This document shows, piece after piece, positions 32,982 to 42,632 of a DNA stretch of 64,000 nt. Where the stretch lies: assembly GCF_004745645.1 (NCBI RefSeq), contig NZ_SRMB01000009.1, positions 1 through 64,000 of the forward strand. The letters are read 5' to 3'. The notes below the pieces were generated by a model, which was not told where the DNA came from, made no database searches, and saw nothing but the letters and a program-made list of their open reading frames with translations. A program made the translations under genes and the position numbers. The stretch comes from Hymenobacter metallicola. Lineage in GTDB: Bacteria; Bacteroidota; Bacteroidia; Cytophagales; Hymenobacteraceae. How positions within the stretch are numbered: the first letter of the stretch is position 1; the number at the start of each line of letters is the position of its first letter.

Positions 32982-35900
32982 CTAAAACAACGATTTTAAA
33001 ATGCCAGTAATTTCATGCGAATCAATGCCGCCAGCCGGGTCATCCTTGGTGATAATAAGCGTGCCGTTTGGCCCGCCCCCTTCAGTGTTGGGCAATATGC
33101 CATGCTCAGCATACCAAACTAGCTTGGCTTCCCAGCGACGCCGGTAGGCCGGATCATGCAACATCCCGCAGTGTTCCCAATAATAGGTTTGGCCGGTATC
33201 GTCATCCTCGATTGTAAAGTCTGGATACTTAATAATACCATCTAATTCCAATGGACTTTCGTAGTGGTAAGCTAGTCCATGGGTATGCAACAAATTGGCA
33301 ATAATTACCTCCGACTTCGAACGAACGGCATCACCCCGGCTGGTGCGGTGTATCAATCGGTCCTCCAAAAACCGTTGGCCTACCTCTACAGGTCGTGGTG
33401 GACCGAAAAGGTTAGTAAGGCGTGCTGCCGTTGCGGAGAAGCCCTCTCCGCTCATTCGATGCAAATCTGTTGCCGAGCCCTCGTGCAACACCAAAACCTG
33501 CTTTTTCTGCCGGGTAAGAGCGGTATAAAGCAATTCCCTCGAAAGCATGAGGGGCGACTTGGGCAGCACAAGTATCACGGTATCAAACTCGCTGCCTTGA
33601 GCCTTGTGTATCGTCAGAGCATATGCTAACTCCAGCCCAGAGTCTTTCTCATCACTAAAATCAGACTCATAATACTTGACTGATAACCCAGGTTGAGTTG
33701 CAAACTCAATTTCCAGGTTCTCCGGCTTGAAAGAACGAAACCGTGTTTTCCGATGGCCTACCACCATTCCGATTTCTCCATTCGCTAGATAGCCCCGCAT
33801 GCCTTCCTCATTCGGATAAAGGCGTCCGGCTGGCACAGACCAGTTACGGTTGTTAATAACCTTTGACCCGTAGATTATTTGCTGTTCACCTCGAGGTGGT
33901 GGAATGCTCCGATAGCCCTCTGACCTACGGGCTTGCTCTATTTGCAGGCCCTTATACCGTAGTTGAATGTGGTGATTTAACACATTGACCCCCCATGGTT
34001 GCTGGCGAACAGGACTCAGAATTTGCCAGCTTTCCGCTGCTCTACCGGAGCCTTGTCTTTTTCCATATTCCAGGTTGAACCAAGCTGAGCCTCTATCATC
34101 GAGTACTCCTCCAAGGCTAAGCGCGAAAGATTGCCATTCTTCCAGGTCAGGATCAAAACCAAGCGCGCTTGCTAAGACACCGGGCAGAGCAGCTGTCAAT
34201 TCTTCAGGTGAGTCCCACCTTACAAAACGGATAGTATCGCTGCTACGCTGGCCTGTAAGTATTTCAAATACCTGGTCCTCCCCTGGGCCCCTAGACCCAC
34301 CACCAAACCAATTGGCTAATTGTAAGTCGTCACGCTCGCCGGCTCCCTGGCGTCGGGGTATTGTAAGTGCTGCGTAGCTGGGTCCTACCTGTGGAAACTT
34401 GCTTTCGACCGCTTCAGGTGTGAGGAATGAAATAATGTCAGCGAAAGGACGGCCAGCACCAATAGGCGGCAGCTGACGAGGGTCGCCCACCAGAATAAGG
34501 CGCTGAACCCCACCAAGCGCGTCGAAAAGGGCTCCTAGCATTTCCTCCGTCAGCATCGAACACTCATCCACAATTACTGTGCGTGCTTTCAGCTCCCCTA
34601 CGACGCCGGTAATGCAATAGCGCTGGGTGTTTCCGTCGTAGCGTTTAGGGGTGGTGCGGGAAAGGAATTGGGCCAATGTGGCTGCTTCCATTTGCTGAAT
34701 GCCTGCAGCACGCGCAACTGCTTCCATGCGTACACGTGCTTTGCCGGTTGGCGCCAGCAGCAGAATGCGCCCTGTGGCCACTTCAGGATGGCTACAAAGC
34801 ACCGACAACAGCGTGGTCTTGCCAGTACCAGCCGGGCCAATCAGCACGCTAAGCCTTGCAGCCGCCAATTCGGTCAGGGCACTTGTCTTTTCTTCACGGG
34901 CAAGCCTCTCTTTCTCCTGCTCGTCAGCATTGCCCATCAGAGGCCCCAGCACTTTGTCCAACTCGCCCCGCCAATCAGCCTTGACAATGTGCCTCTTCGT
35001 GCCTGCACTGGTACGCTTCTGTACGGTGCGCCGGATCAGCTCACCAATTTTTGCAAAGCGGTCAAGCTGGTAAGCCATAGTGCCGTCAGCCATGCTCACT
35101 GTATGCACGACATCACCAAAGTTCTCTGCTTCAGCCACAGCTAGCAGGTCTCCCGATACAGGTGTGCGGCGCTCATCCGGGTCATCGGTCCGCTCACGTA
35201 AGGCACGCACAATGGTAGCTTTGGCTTGGAGTGTATGGCCTTGTACTGCTGCACTCTCTAGCTCCCGAACTACAAGTGCCCGCATCCGCCGGGCGTCTAC
35301 TGTCGTTGTTACCGCAGTTGCGCCGGGCAATTGAAACTTGTCTCGCACAAACCGGGCAGGTAGTACGCCTCTGTCCACTGTGCCAATACCTACAGCCCAA
35401 GGTGTAAGTCGGGTGTTTTCATACACTAAGTAGGGATTGGCCAGAAAGTCCGCGTCCGTGCCGAGAATTCCCTTGTCGTCGCGGATTTCTGGATTAGCTA
35501 GAATATCCGCCTGGTCAGTTGATAGGTCCATGCGGCTGAGCAAATCCAGAAATTGGCGCCGCTCAGGGGATTTGTGCTTCCAACTCTTCCGAATTGTATC
35601 ATCCAGATTAGACGCTAGCGAAGCGGGCAGATGACGACTGGGCTCCGCAAGAGTTTCTTCCCACAGTGTCCAAGGATTACCTTCCTCACCAGCCTTTTCC
35701 TGCAACAGTAAGCCGATGAAATTGCCCATTTCCAGTCCGGTAGCAGCCAGTACGGCTCCTAGGCCTGGAAAAGCTCCGCGCAAGCGCCAGAGTCTTCCTA
35801 GCTGTGCATCTATCCAGGTATCCTGCCGTTTTTTGTCGTAGCCGAACAACTCTTCAGCTCGCTCCAGCGCATTACGGCACGCCAGTAGAGCGCTAATAGC

Positions 35901-36779
35901 TGCATCCGGACCGAGGTGTTCGGTGGCGTACGAAAACTCTGTAAACCGGTCTTCTGGTGCGAAAGCTACTGCTTCAGCCGGGTCAAATTTTATCCCTCCT
36001 TCTGACTTGGCCAAAGCTTCGTGATAAGGCAGAATAAACCCATCAGCGAAGTCTGGTCGAATCGAGTGCTTAACCATTCGCTCCCAGAGCAAGCTTCGAA
36101 TGGGCGCTTTGGTTGCCGGGCGGTCATACTGGTACTCGGTAAGATCACCTACTTCCCATACCCGGCCAACTCCAACGATGACTCGACGTCCGGTATCTTC
36201 CACCAGCGGCACTTGCTTGGCGTAAAAGAATACCAGTGACTCCTGAGGCCGGATGTGGTTCCAGAAGCAGTCTAGAAGCACGCGGTGGTTGCGGTGGTCC
36301 TGCAGCCAATTGGTTTCAAAGTCTAGCTGCGGCTCGTAGCTGCGGTCAATATCTTCAAGCGGAAATTCTTCTATGAGTCCGCTAGCATTTTTCCCTTCGT
36401 CGTTAAAGACAAACGACTTCATCAGCCACCGAAAAGGAAGTCCAGCCGCTGCGTAGGCTGGATAACGTAGAATTGTAGGACGGAAGTGAGCGTGGGTATC
36501 CGAGTTGGGCCTGGCGTAGGGGTGGGCATGCTGCCGCTCGAGGGCAAATGGAGCCATAAAGGTGGCTCGTTCCTTAACGCACGGCGGAAACTGTTCCGAA
36601 TCCAGGTTCTGCAGCGACTCGCCGGCCAGACATTCTTCGGCCTTGTCATCCTTGCTGGCTGCTATATTCTTCAGCTTCAAACAGGCCGTATTCAGAGTAG
36701 GGCAGGCGCATACTGTGCCATTCCAACCGGCATCATGCCAAGGCACCCGAATAGAAATGTGGCGTAGAGGATACTGCAT
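32982..36779 (-). CDS. RecD-like SF1 helicase with C-terminal PD-(D/E)XK-like nuclease
   Basis: About 1265 residues. The start at 36779 (MQYPLRHISIRVPWHDAGWN) is preferred over 36803. The N-terminal 70 residues hold five cysteines (24, 26, 33, 50, 67), possibly a metal or Fe-S site. The helicase core has Walker A IGPAGTGKTTLL, Walker B TVIVDECSML, motif III LVGDPRQLPPIG and motif VI YALTIHKAQGSEFDTVI. The tail (about 1130-1265) has KSEVIIANLL, YPDFTIEDDD and YYWEHCGMLHDPAYRRRWEAKL, an E-D-ExC arrangement typical of PD-(D/E)XK enzymes fused to helicases. It is last in the type I restriction operon, 48 bases after the exonuclease-PIF1 gene. A DNA-processing or degradation role in defence is inferred. 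Confidence 0.85.
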   Translation of the reverse strand: MQYPLRHISIRVPWHDAGWNGTVCACPTLNTACLKLKNIAASKDDKAEECLAGESLQNLDSEQFPPCVKERATFMAPFALERQHAHPYARPNSDTHAHFRPTILRYPAYAAAGLPFRWLMKSFVFNDEGKNASGLIEEFPLEDIDRSYEPQLDFETNWLQDHRNHRVLLDCFWNHIRPQESLVFFYAKQVPLVEDTGRRVIVGVGRVWEVGDLTEYQYDRPATKAPIRSLLWERMVKHSIRPDFADGFILPYHEALAKSEGGIKFDPAEAVAFAPEDRFTEFSYATEHLGPDAAISALLACRNALERAEELFGYDKKRQDTWIDAQLGRLWRLRGAFPGLGAVLAATGLEMGNFIGLLLQEKAGEEGNPWTLWEETLAEPSRHLPASLASNLDDTIRKSWKHKSPERRQFLDLLSRMDLSTDQADILANPEIRDDKGILGTDADFLANPYLVYENTRLTPWAVGIGTVDRGVLPARFVRDKFQLPGATAVTTTVDARRMRALVVRELESAAVQGHTLQAKATIVRALRERTDDPDERRTPVSGDLLAVAEAENFGDVVHTVSMADGTMAYQLDRFAKIGELIRRTVQKRTSAGTKRHIVKADWRGELDKVLGPLMGNADEQEKERLAREEKTSALTELAAARLSVLIGPAGTGKTTLLSVLCSHPEVATGRILLLAPTGKARVRMEAVARAAGIQQMEAATLAQFLSRTTPKRYDGNTQRYCITGVVGELKARTVIVDECSMLTEEMLGALFDALGGVQRLILVGDPRQLPPIGAGRPFADIISFLTPEAVESKFPQVGPSYAALTIPRRQGAGERDDLQLANWFGGGSRGPGEDQVFEILTGQRSSDTIRFVRWDSPEELTAALPGVLASALGFDPDLEEWQSFALSLGGVLDDRGSAWFNLEYGKRQGSGRAAESWQILSPVRQQPWGVNVLNHHIQLRYKGLQIEQARRSEGYRSIPPPRGEQQIIYGSKVINNRNWSVPAGRLYPNEEGMRGYLANGEIGMVVGHRKTRFRSFKPENLEIEFATQPGLSVKYYESDFSDEKDSGLELAYALTIHKAQGSEFDTVILVLPKSPLMLSRELLYTALTRQKKQVLVLHEGSATDLHRMSGEGFSATAARLTNLFGPPRPVEVGQRFLEDRLIHRTSRGDAVRSKSEVIIANLLHTHGLAYHYESPLELDGIIKYPDFTIEDDDTGQTYYWEHCGMLHDPAYRRRWEAKLVWYAEHGILPNTEGGGPNGTLIITKDDPAGGIDSHEITGILKSLF

Positions 36780-36827
36780 AGAGGTTGATTTTCCGTTTTT
36801 CAATGTGTTCAGGTCAGGCGAATATTA

Positions 36828-39545
36828 TCAGAACTTGTCCTGTATTTTTATCCACCAGGGCCTGTTAGCCCGCTTTTCCTCTTCAAGGTCTTTTCCTAGC
36901 TGGGTTTTGGCCAATTCCGCATCAGATAGCAGTTTCCTTAGCAGTTCGATTTGACGACCAGCCTGTAAATTCTCTTGCTCCAATCGATGAATTTCTTCGT
37001 TGGCTTCCGCTTGTGTATCACTGGCACAATCCTCTACTAATGATAGCAGCTCCACATACTCAAGTTCTGTTTGCTGAAGCTGTTCAACATGTTCCTGTTT
37101 TGTATATAGACGTAATTCTTCCAACCAAGAACTTTTCTTCTGTTCCTTCTTCAATTCACGCTGAGCCTGCTCAAGTTGTGCTTGCAGTTGCTGGCGTTCC
37201 TGCTCCCATTGCCGTTCCTTTTGCTTCGAGTCGGCGGCTAATGACTTGAGCTGACGTTTCTGCAGCTCGCTTTGGGTCCGGGCATTGTCCAGATCAAGTT
37301 GCAGTGCTGCTAAAGCCTCCTGTTCCTGGGCTGCTTTCACTACTTGCAGTGCCGCCGCCACCTGGGTTTCCGCTAGCAAGGCTTCATGCGCCGGCTTCAA
37401 CTTGGCTAGTTCCTGTTTGGCTCGCACATAGCCTTGCAGCTTATGGCGCAACAAGCGGCTGAACAGCGGCTGTATCGCGTCATTCCGCAAACTCAACGCT
37501 TCACAAAAAGTGGCTACCGCTCCGGGCAGGTCGCCCCGGTTCAACAGCATTATACTCTGCTGATATAGCTTAGTAGGCCGCGCCTCTTCCAGAGCAGTAG
37601 CTATTTGCTGTTCATCATTGGCACTACGGTGCAGCGCTACCACCTCCTGGCTCACCCGCACGTCACGCGGTGCTACGGTCGTGCGTAGCTGCAGCCCTTC
37701 AAAGGAACGGCACCGGCTCAGGGCCACATACAGTTGGCCCGAATCGAAGAATCCGCCGGGCGCATTAATTTCTACCGCGTCAAAGGTCAACCCCTGGCTT
37801 TTGTGAACCGTCAGGGCCCAGGCCAGTTTCAGCGGGCGTTGCGTGAACGTGCCGATAACCTTGCTTTCGATACGTCCCGTAGCTTCATCATAGCCATAGG
37901 CACATTTATCCCAGGTTACGGCTTCCACGGTGTAAGTAGCTCCCTGCTCGGTTTCCACCTCCACGATGCTTTTCTCCAGCTTCACTATCCGCCCGATAGT
38001 GCCGTTTACCCAGCGCGGTGCCTCACCTGAATCGTTCTTTACAAACATTACCTGCGCCCCGCACTTCAGGACCAGCTCCCGCGCCGTCGGGAAGTCACTC
38101 TCCGCAAAATCCCCTGTTACCACGGCGTTGAATTTTACCAGCGGAGAGGTCAGCTTTGCCAGTTCATTTGCGTTGTGGTCCTCCGCGTCCTTATTGCGGG
38201 TGCTCAGGGTAATACCGCGCCCTAGCGCTTTAGGCGCATCAGTAAGCCGGCCATTCAGCACACGCATATCCGCTGGACCGGCCTCATTGGTCCGAACCCG
38301 GTCCAGCAATCCAATAAAGTGAGGGTCTTGCTGACGATAGGCCTTGCGCAGCTCCACGGTAATCAGCGGAAACTGGTCAAACACCCGCGCCCCGAAGAAA
38401 TAACGGGTAGTATAAAACCGCTCGTACAGCTGCCGGTCAGCCGGCACCAGCACCGGGGGCAGCTGATACGCGTCACCTACCAGCAGCACCTGTTTGCCGC
38501 CGAACGGCTCCCGCAGCCGCCGACTGTTCAGGCGTAACGACCGGTCCACGGCATCCAGAATATCGGCCCGCACCATCGACACTTCATCGATGATAACCAG
38601 CTCGACGGCCTGCAGCAGATCATATTTTGCCTGGTTCAGGCATTCGCCGGTATAGCGCTGCGGCCCGAAATAAACTATCCGATGGTCGTTCGGCTGCATA
38701 ATGCCAAACGGCAGCCCAAACATCTTGTGTATGGTCATGCCGCCCGCGTTCAGCGCCGCTACCCCCGTGGGGGCTACCACAATAGCCTTTTTGCGTGTGT
38801 GGGCCACGATATAGCGCAAAAACGTCGATTTACCCGTACCCGCCTTACCTGTCAGAAACACGCTCCGATTGGTATTTTCAATCAGATCCAGCGCCAGCTG
38901 AAATTCCCGGTTGTCTAGGTCCAGCGTCGGCAGCGTTGACTTGGCTCGAGGCGCTGCCTTTGGCAACGGCAGGTTGGGTGCCTGCAGGGACACACCCCGC
39001 TGCAACAGCGCAAACAGGCACCGGGCACAAGCGGCTACATCGGCCCCCGCGCGGTGCGCCCCCTGCATTTCTTCCCCGAATAGGGCGGTGTGCAGCTCGT
39101 GGAGCTTAGGCGGCTTGCTGCGTTTGCCCGTTTCCAGGTTCGTGCCCATGCGCATCGTGCAAACCAGCTGCTTATCCGCCCCAAAAGCCGGACGCCCCAG
39201 CCTATGCAGCTCGGCGCCCACAATAGCCAGGTCATATTCCAGGTTGTGCGCAGCCACGTACCGGCACTCGCCGGCTGCTAGTACCAGCTGATCCAGGGCC
39301 TCACTCAGCTCCACGCCTTGCGCCGTTGCCTGCTCCGTGGTGATACCATGTATGCTTACGGATTCCGCCGGAATGGCAAAGCCCTCCGGCCGCACCAGCA
39401 GTTGTCCGGTGCCGCGTTCCTGCCCGTTCTCATCATAAATACCCCAAGCCAGCTCTACTAGGCGGGGCCAGTTGCTGCTATCTGTCAGAGGAGCGCTAAA
39501 GCTGGCCGGCAGCCCGGTCGTTTCGGTATCGAAAACCAAGTACAT
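36828..39545 (-). CDS. DEDDh exonuclease-PIF1-like helicase fusion with coiled-coil tail
   Basis: A 905-residue three-part protein. Residues about 1-185 form a DnaQ-like 3'-5' exonuclease with Asp6/Glu8 in VFDTETTGL, Asp in AAHNLEYDLAIV, and His/Asp in HRAGADVAACARC, so the DEDDh set is complete. Residues about 215-670 form a PIF1/RecD-type SF1 helicase: Walker A LTGKAGTGKSTFL, Walker B LVIIDEVSMV, LVGDAYQLPPVL, WALTVHKSQGLTFDAV. Residues about 700-895 are Gln/Glu-rich coiled coil. The gene starts 49 bases after hsdR and lies in the same operon. Exonuclease-helicase fusions of this order are not a usual part of type I restriction loci. Confidence 0.9.
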   Translation of the reverse strand: MYLVFDTETTGLPASFSAPLTDSSNWPRLVELAWGIYDENGQERGTGQLLVRPEGFAIPAESVSIHGITTEQATAQGVELSEALDQLVLAAGECRYVAAHNLEYDLAIVGAELHRLGRPAFGADKQLVCTMRMGTNLETGKRSKPPKLHELHTALFGEEMQGAHRAGADVAACARCLFALLQRGVSLQAPNLPLPKAAPRAKSTLPTLDLDNREFQLALDLIENTNRSVFLTGKAGTGKSTFLRYIVAHTRKKAIVVAPTGVAALNAGGMTIHKMFGLPFGIMQPNDHRIVYFGPQRYTGECLNQAKYDLLQAVELVIIDEVSMVRADILDAVDRSLRLNSRRLREPFGGKQVLLVGDAYQLPPVLVPADRQLYERFYTTRYFFGARVFDQFPLITVELRKAYRQQDPHFIGLLDRVRTNEAGPADMRVLNGRLTDAPKALGRGITLSTRNKDAEDHNANELAKLTSPLVKFNAVVTGDFAESDFPTARELVLKCGAQVMFVKNDSGEAPRWVNGTIGRIVKLEKSIVEVETEQGATYTVEAVTWDKCAYGYDEATGRIESKVIGTFTQRPLKLAWALTVHKSQGLTFDAVEINAPGGFFDSGQLYVALSRCRSFEGLQLRTTVAPRDVRVSQEVVALHRSANDEQQIATALEEARPTKLYQQSIMLLNRGDLPGAVATFCEALSLRNDAIQPLFSRLLRHKLQGYVRAKQELAKLKPAHEALLAETQVAAALQVVKAAQEQEALAALQLDLDNARTQSELQKRQLKSLAADSKQKERQWEQERQQLQAQLEQAQRELKKEQKKSSWLEELRLYTKQEHVEQLQQTELEYVELLSLVEDCASDTQAEANEEIHRLEQENLQAGRQIELLRKLLSDAELAKTQLGKDLEEEKRANRPWWIKIQDKF

Positions 39546-39594
39546 AAAACACGCTGATCAGAGAAGGACGAGTACAGATTGCTGACGATTTTGG

Positions 39595-42591
39595 TTAAGA
39601 ACCGGCCTGCGTCCCGGCGCCGCTCATCCGCGCCGCAAAGAGTTGTTTGAACCACAGCCGCTTCAGCTCCTTGTTCGTCTTCTCTTCCGTCAGCTTGTCA
39701 AACAGGTCGAATTTGGAGTTGTAGAAATCAAGAATTACCAGGTCCAGCACCTCCTCAAATTTGTCCTGCAGGTTCTGCCGGGAATTAGGCGCCGCGAAGG
39801 CCGCTTGCAATCCGGTGTCTCCTTCCACCCGCGTCCGCACCGATTCAAAATCCACCCGGTGCTCCTCAGTCAGGTTCAGGCCGAAGGTCTCGTTGAGCGT
39901 CTTGATAATGGCCGACAGGTAGTCGTACTTTTCTTCGGCTCCGCCGCCCATCCCGCCGCGGTTCAGGCCGGTTAGCTCGGCCGGCTCTGCCACCAGGCTC
40001 AGTTGCTCCTTGCCTTGTTCCTTTATCTGGTAGGCCACCAGCTTCACTTCGTTCAATACCTCTCGGGGCAGCTTCGAGCCGGCTGGCGGCAGCTTCTTTA
40101 CCAGGTGGCTCAGCAGATAGTACAGCTTGGCCAGGTCCACGTCGCGGAAGGTGATAAGCTGGCTCAGAAAGCGGTACAGCCGCACGTAATCCTGTGCCGC
40201 GCCCCGGAACGCCTGCCGCTCTTCTTCGTCCAGTTCGTGGTTAAACAGCCCCACGCACCGGTTCAGGATGGGCTGTAGCAGCTCCATATTGTCGGCCCGG
40301 CCCAGGTAAATAGTTGCGAACTGCTCCAGATCGGCCTCGCTCACCACCCCAGCGCGCATCACGTCGGCCTGCACGTCGTAGAGGGTATTCGGGTCGGTTT
40401 GGGCCTCTTCGCGCATAAAGCTGCCATCGTAGTACCCCTGAAAATCGGCTTGCACCTGGGCCGGGTCGTTCACGAAGTCCAGCACCAGCGTATCGTCTTT
40501 GTAGCGGGCCGTGCGGTTCAGGCGGCTTAGCGTCTGCACGGTGTTGATGTTGCCCAGCTTCTTGTCCACATACATCGTGTGCAGCAGCGGCTCATCAAAG
40601 CCTGTCTGAAACTTGTTGGCCACGATCAGCAGCCGGTACTGCGGCAGCTTCAACGCTTCCTCAATCGTGATTTTGCTGGCCAGCCCGTTCATGCTGGCTT
40701 CGGTGTAGTCCTCACCGGTTTCAGCATCGGTCACGGTGCCCGAAAACGCCACCAGCGCCCGGTAGGGTAGGTGCATCTCCTGCATCAGCTCATCAAACTT
40801 GCGCTTGTAGCGCACGGCGTGCAGGCGAGAGCGGGTTACCACCATGGCCCGCGCCCGACCCCTGATGGCCTTCTGCGTATGCCCCTGAAAGTGGTCGAGC
40901 ATGATGCGGGCCTTAGCCTCAATGGCGTGTTCCTGCAGGTCCACGAACTGGCTCAGCAGCCGCACCGTGGGGCCGGTTTCGTATTCCTTATCCTCAGTTG
41001 CTGCCCGCGTAGTCAGCTTGTAGTAGCGCTTGTAGGAAGTGTACGCGCCCAGTACGTCCAGAATAAAGCCTTCAGCAATGGCCTGCCGCATGGTGTATTC
41101 GTCAAACGGTACCTGCTGCCCGTCCTGCAGGGTGCCAAACAGCTCCAGCGTCTTGTTCTTGGGCGTGGCCGTAAAGGCAAAAAACGATACGTTCGGCTGC
41201 GGCCCGCTGCTCTCTATTTCGGCTAGCACCAGGTCATCGGTATCGGGAGTGTCCTTTTCTTCTGTCTCAGCCTCCACCAGACTCAGGGCCCGTTTCATGT
41301 GGCGCGACGCCTCGCCGCTTTGGCTGCTGTGGGCTTCGTCTATCAGCACGGCGTAGCGCCGGCCGGGCGTGTGCGCAATGGTCGCCGAAATCACCGGAAA
41401 CCGTTGCAGCGTAGTCATAATCAGGCGGGTGCCGCCTTCTATATGGGCTTGCAGCTCCGTGCTCGGCGTGTCGTTCTTCACCTGAAACACCACGCCCCGC
41501 GCCTGCTCCATTCCCTTCACGGTGTCGCTCAGCTGCTTATTGAGCAAGCGCCGGTCCGTCACCACGATTACCGAGTCGAACAGCGGCTGCCCGTCGGTAG
41601 GGTGCTGGTAGAAGTTAGCCAGCCGGTGTGCCAGCCAGGCAATGGTATTACTCTTTCCCGACCCCGCCGAGTGCTTGATCAGGTAGCGCCCGCCCGCGCC
41701 CTGCGCCGTAACGGCATCCAGCAGCCGCCGCACCGCCCGCCGCTGGTGGTAGCGCGGAAACAACAGCCGCGTGGTTTTTTGCTCTTCCAGCGCGCCCTTG
41801 GCGTCGTTATACACCGTTTCGGTGGTGGTCTGCTCAAACACAAACTGCTGCGCCAGCTCCAGCACGGCGTCGGGTGCCCACACATCTTCCCAGAGGTAGC
41901 TGGTAGCGAAGCCCTGCGGATTGGGCGGATTCACCAGGTCGCGGTTGAAGGGCAGGAAAAACGTAGCCGCGCCCGCCAGCCTGGTAGTCATGGCCACCTG
42001 CTCGGTGCTCACCGCGAAATGCACCAGGCAGCGCCGGTACTGGAACAGCGGCTCCTGCGCATTGCGCTGCTCGCGGTACTGCTGCACGGCGTCGCTCAGG
42101 TACTGCCCGGTCAGCGCGTTCTTCAGTTCTGCTGTCAGCACGGGCAGACCGTTCAGGGTCAGCACCATGTCCACCGACTTATCCTCGTCTTTCTTAGTCG
42201 TGGCGTAGCGCACCTGACGCATCACCCCAAAGCGGTTTTTCCGATACAGCTCCTCGTGCTCCGCATTAAGGCCGCTGGCCGGCCGGAAGTACACCAGCTT
42301 CAGCGTCTGTCCACTGTCCTTGATGCCCTTGCGCAGCACCGGCAGCAGCCCGTCGCGCTCCACGTTCTTGGCCAGGTTGCGGAGCAGCCGCTCGTCGGTG
42401 CTGGCTCCGTGCTGGGCCTGCAGTGCGGCGTAGGCCTTGGGCTGCGTTTCCTGAATAAACGTCAGTACTTCCTCCTTTACCAGCCCCAGCGCCCGATCAT
42501 AATTCTGCGGCTCCAGCTTGTGGTAGCCGTGGCCGGTTAGATAGTCCTCGATATGTTTCTCAAAGTCTTTTTCTTGAGTGCCACTAGCCAT
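39595..42591 (-). CDS. hsdR: Type I restriction enzyme R subunit
   Basis: A 998-residue HsdR. The N-terminal nuclease (about 1-230) has SVDMVLTLNGLPVLTAELKN carrying the D...ExK motif. The SF2 translocase has Walker A IKHSAGSGKSNTIAWLAHRL and a DEAH-like box LIDEAHSSQSGE, with FFAFTATPKNKTLELFG (motif III) and ANKFQTGFDEPLLHTMYVDK (motifs V-VI). With HsdM and HsdS it translocates and cleaves DNA lacking methylation at the target. All catalytic motifs are intact. It is 41 bases downstream of hsdS. Confidence 0.96.
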   Translation of the reverse strand: MASGTQEKDFEKHIEDYLTGHGYHKLEPQNYDRALGLVKEEVLTFIQETQPKAYAALQAQHGASTDERLLRNLAKNVERDGLLPVLRKGIKDSGQTLKLVYFRPASGLNAEHEELYRKNRFGVMRQVRYATTKKDEDKSVDMVLTLNGLPVLTAELKNALTGQYLSDAVQQYREQRNAQEPLFQYRRCLVHFAVSTEQVAMTTRLAGAATFFLPFNRDLVNPPNPQGFATSYLWEDVWAPDAVLELAQQFVFEQTTTETVYNDAKGALEEQKTTRLLFPRYHQRRAVRRLLDAVTAQGAGGRYLIKHSAGSGKSNTIAWLAHRLANFYQHPTDGQPLFDSVIVVTDRRLLNKQLSDTVKGMEQARGVVFQVKNDTPSTELQAHIEGGTRLIMTTLQRFPVISATIAHTPGRRYAVLIDEAHSSQSGEASRHMKRALSLVEAETEEKDTPDTDDLVLAEIESSGPQPNVSFFAFTATPKNKTLELFGTLQDGQQVPFDEYTMRQAIAEGFILDVLGAYTSYKRYYKLTTRAATEDKEYETGPTVRLLSQFVDLQEHAIEAKARIMLDHFQGHTQKAIRGRARAMVVTRSRLHAVRYKRKFDELMQEMHLPYRALVAFSGTVTDAETGEDYTEASMNGLASKITIEEALKLPQYRLLIVANKFQTGFDEPLLHTMYVDKKLGNINTVQTLSRLNRTARYKDDTLVLDFVNDPAQVQADFQGYYDGSFMREEAQTDPNTLYDVQADVMRAGVVSEADLEQFATIYLGRADNMELLQPILNRCVGLFNHELDEEERQAFRGAAQDYVRLYRFLSQLITFRDVDLAKLYYLLSHLVKKLPPAGSKLPREVLNEVKLVAYQIKEQGKEQLSLVAEPAELTGLNRGGMGGGAEEKYDYLSAIIKTLNETFGLNLTEEHRVDFESVRTRVEGDTGLQAAFAAPNSRQNLQDKFEEVLDLVILDFYNSKFDLFDKLTEEKTNKELKRLWFKQLFAARMSGAGTQAGS

Positions 42592-42632
42592 AGGTGGAAA
42601 TGCAATAGGGGAGGAGGGGTAAAATAGCGGGT

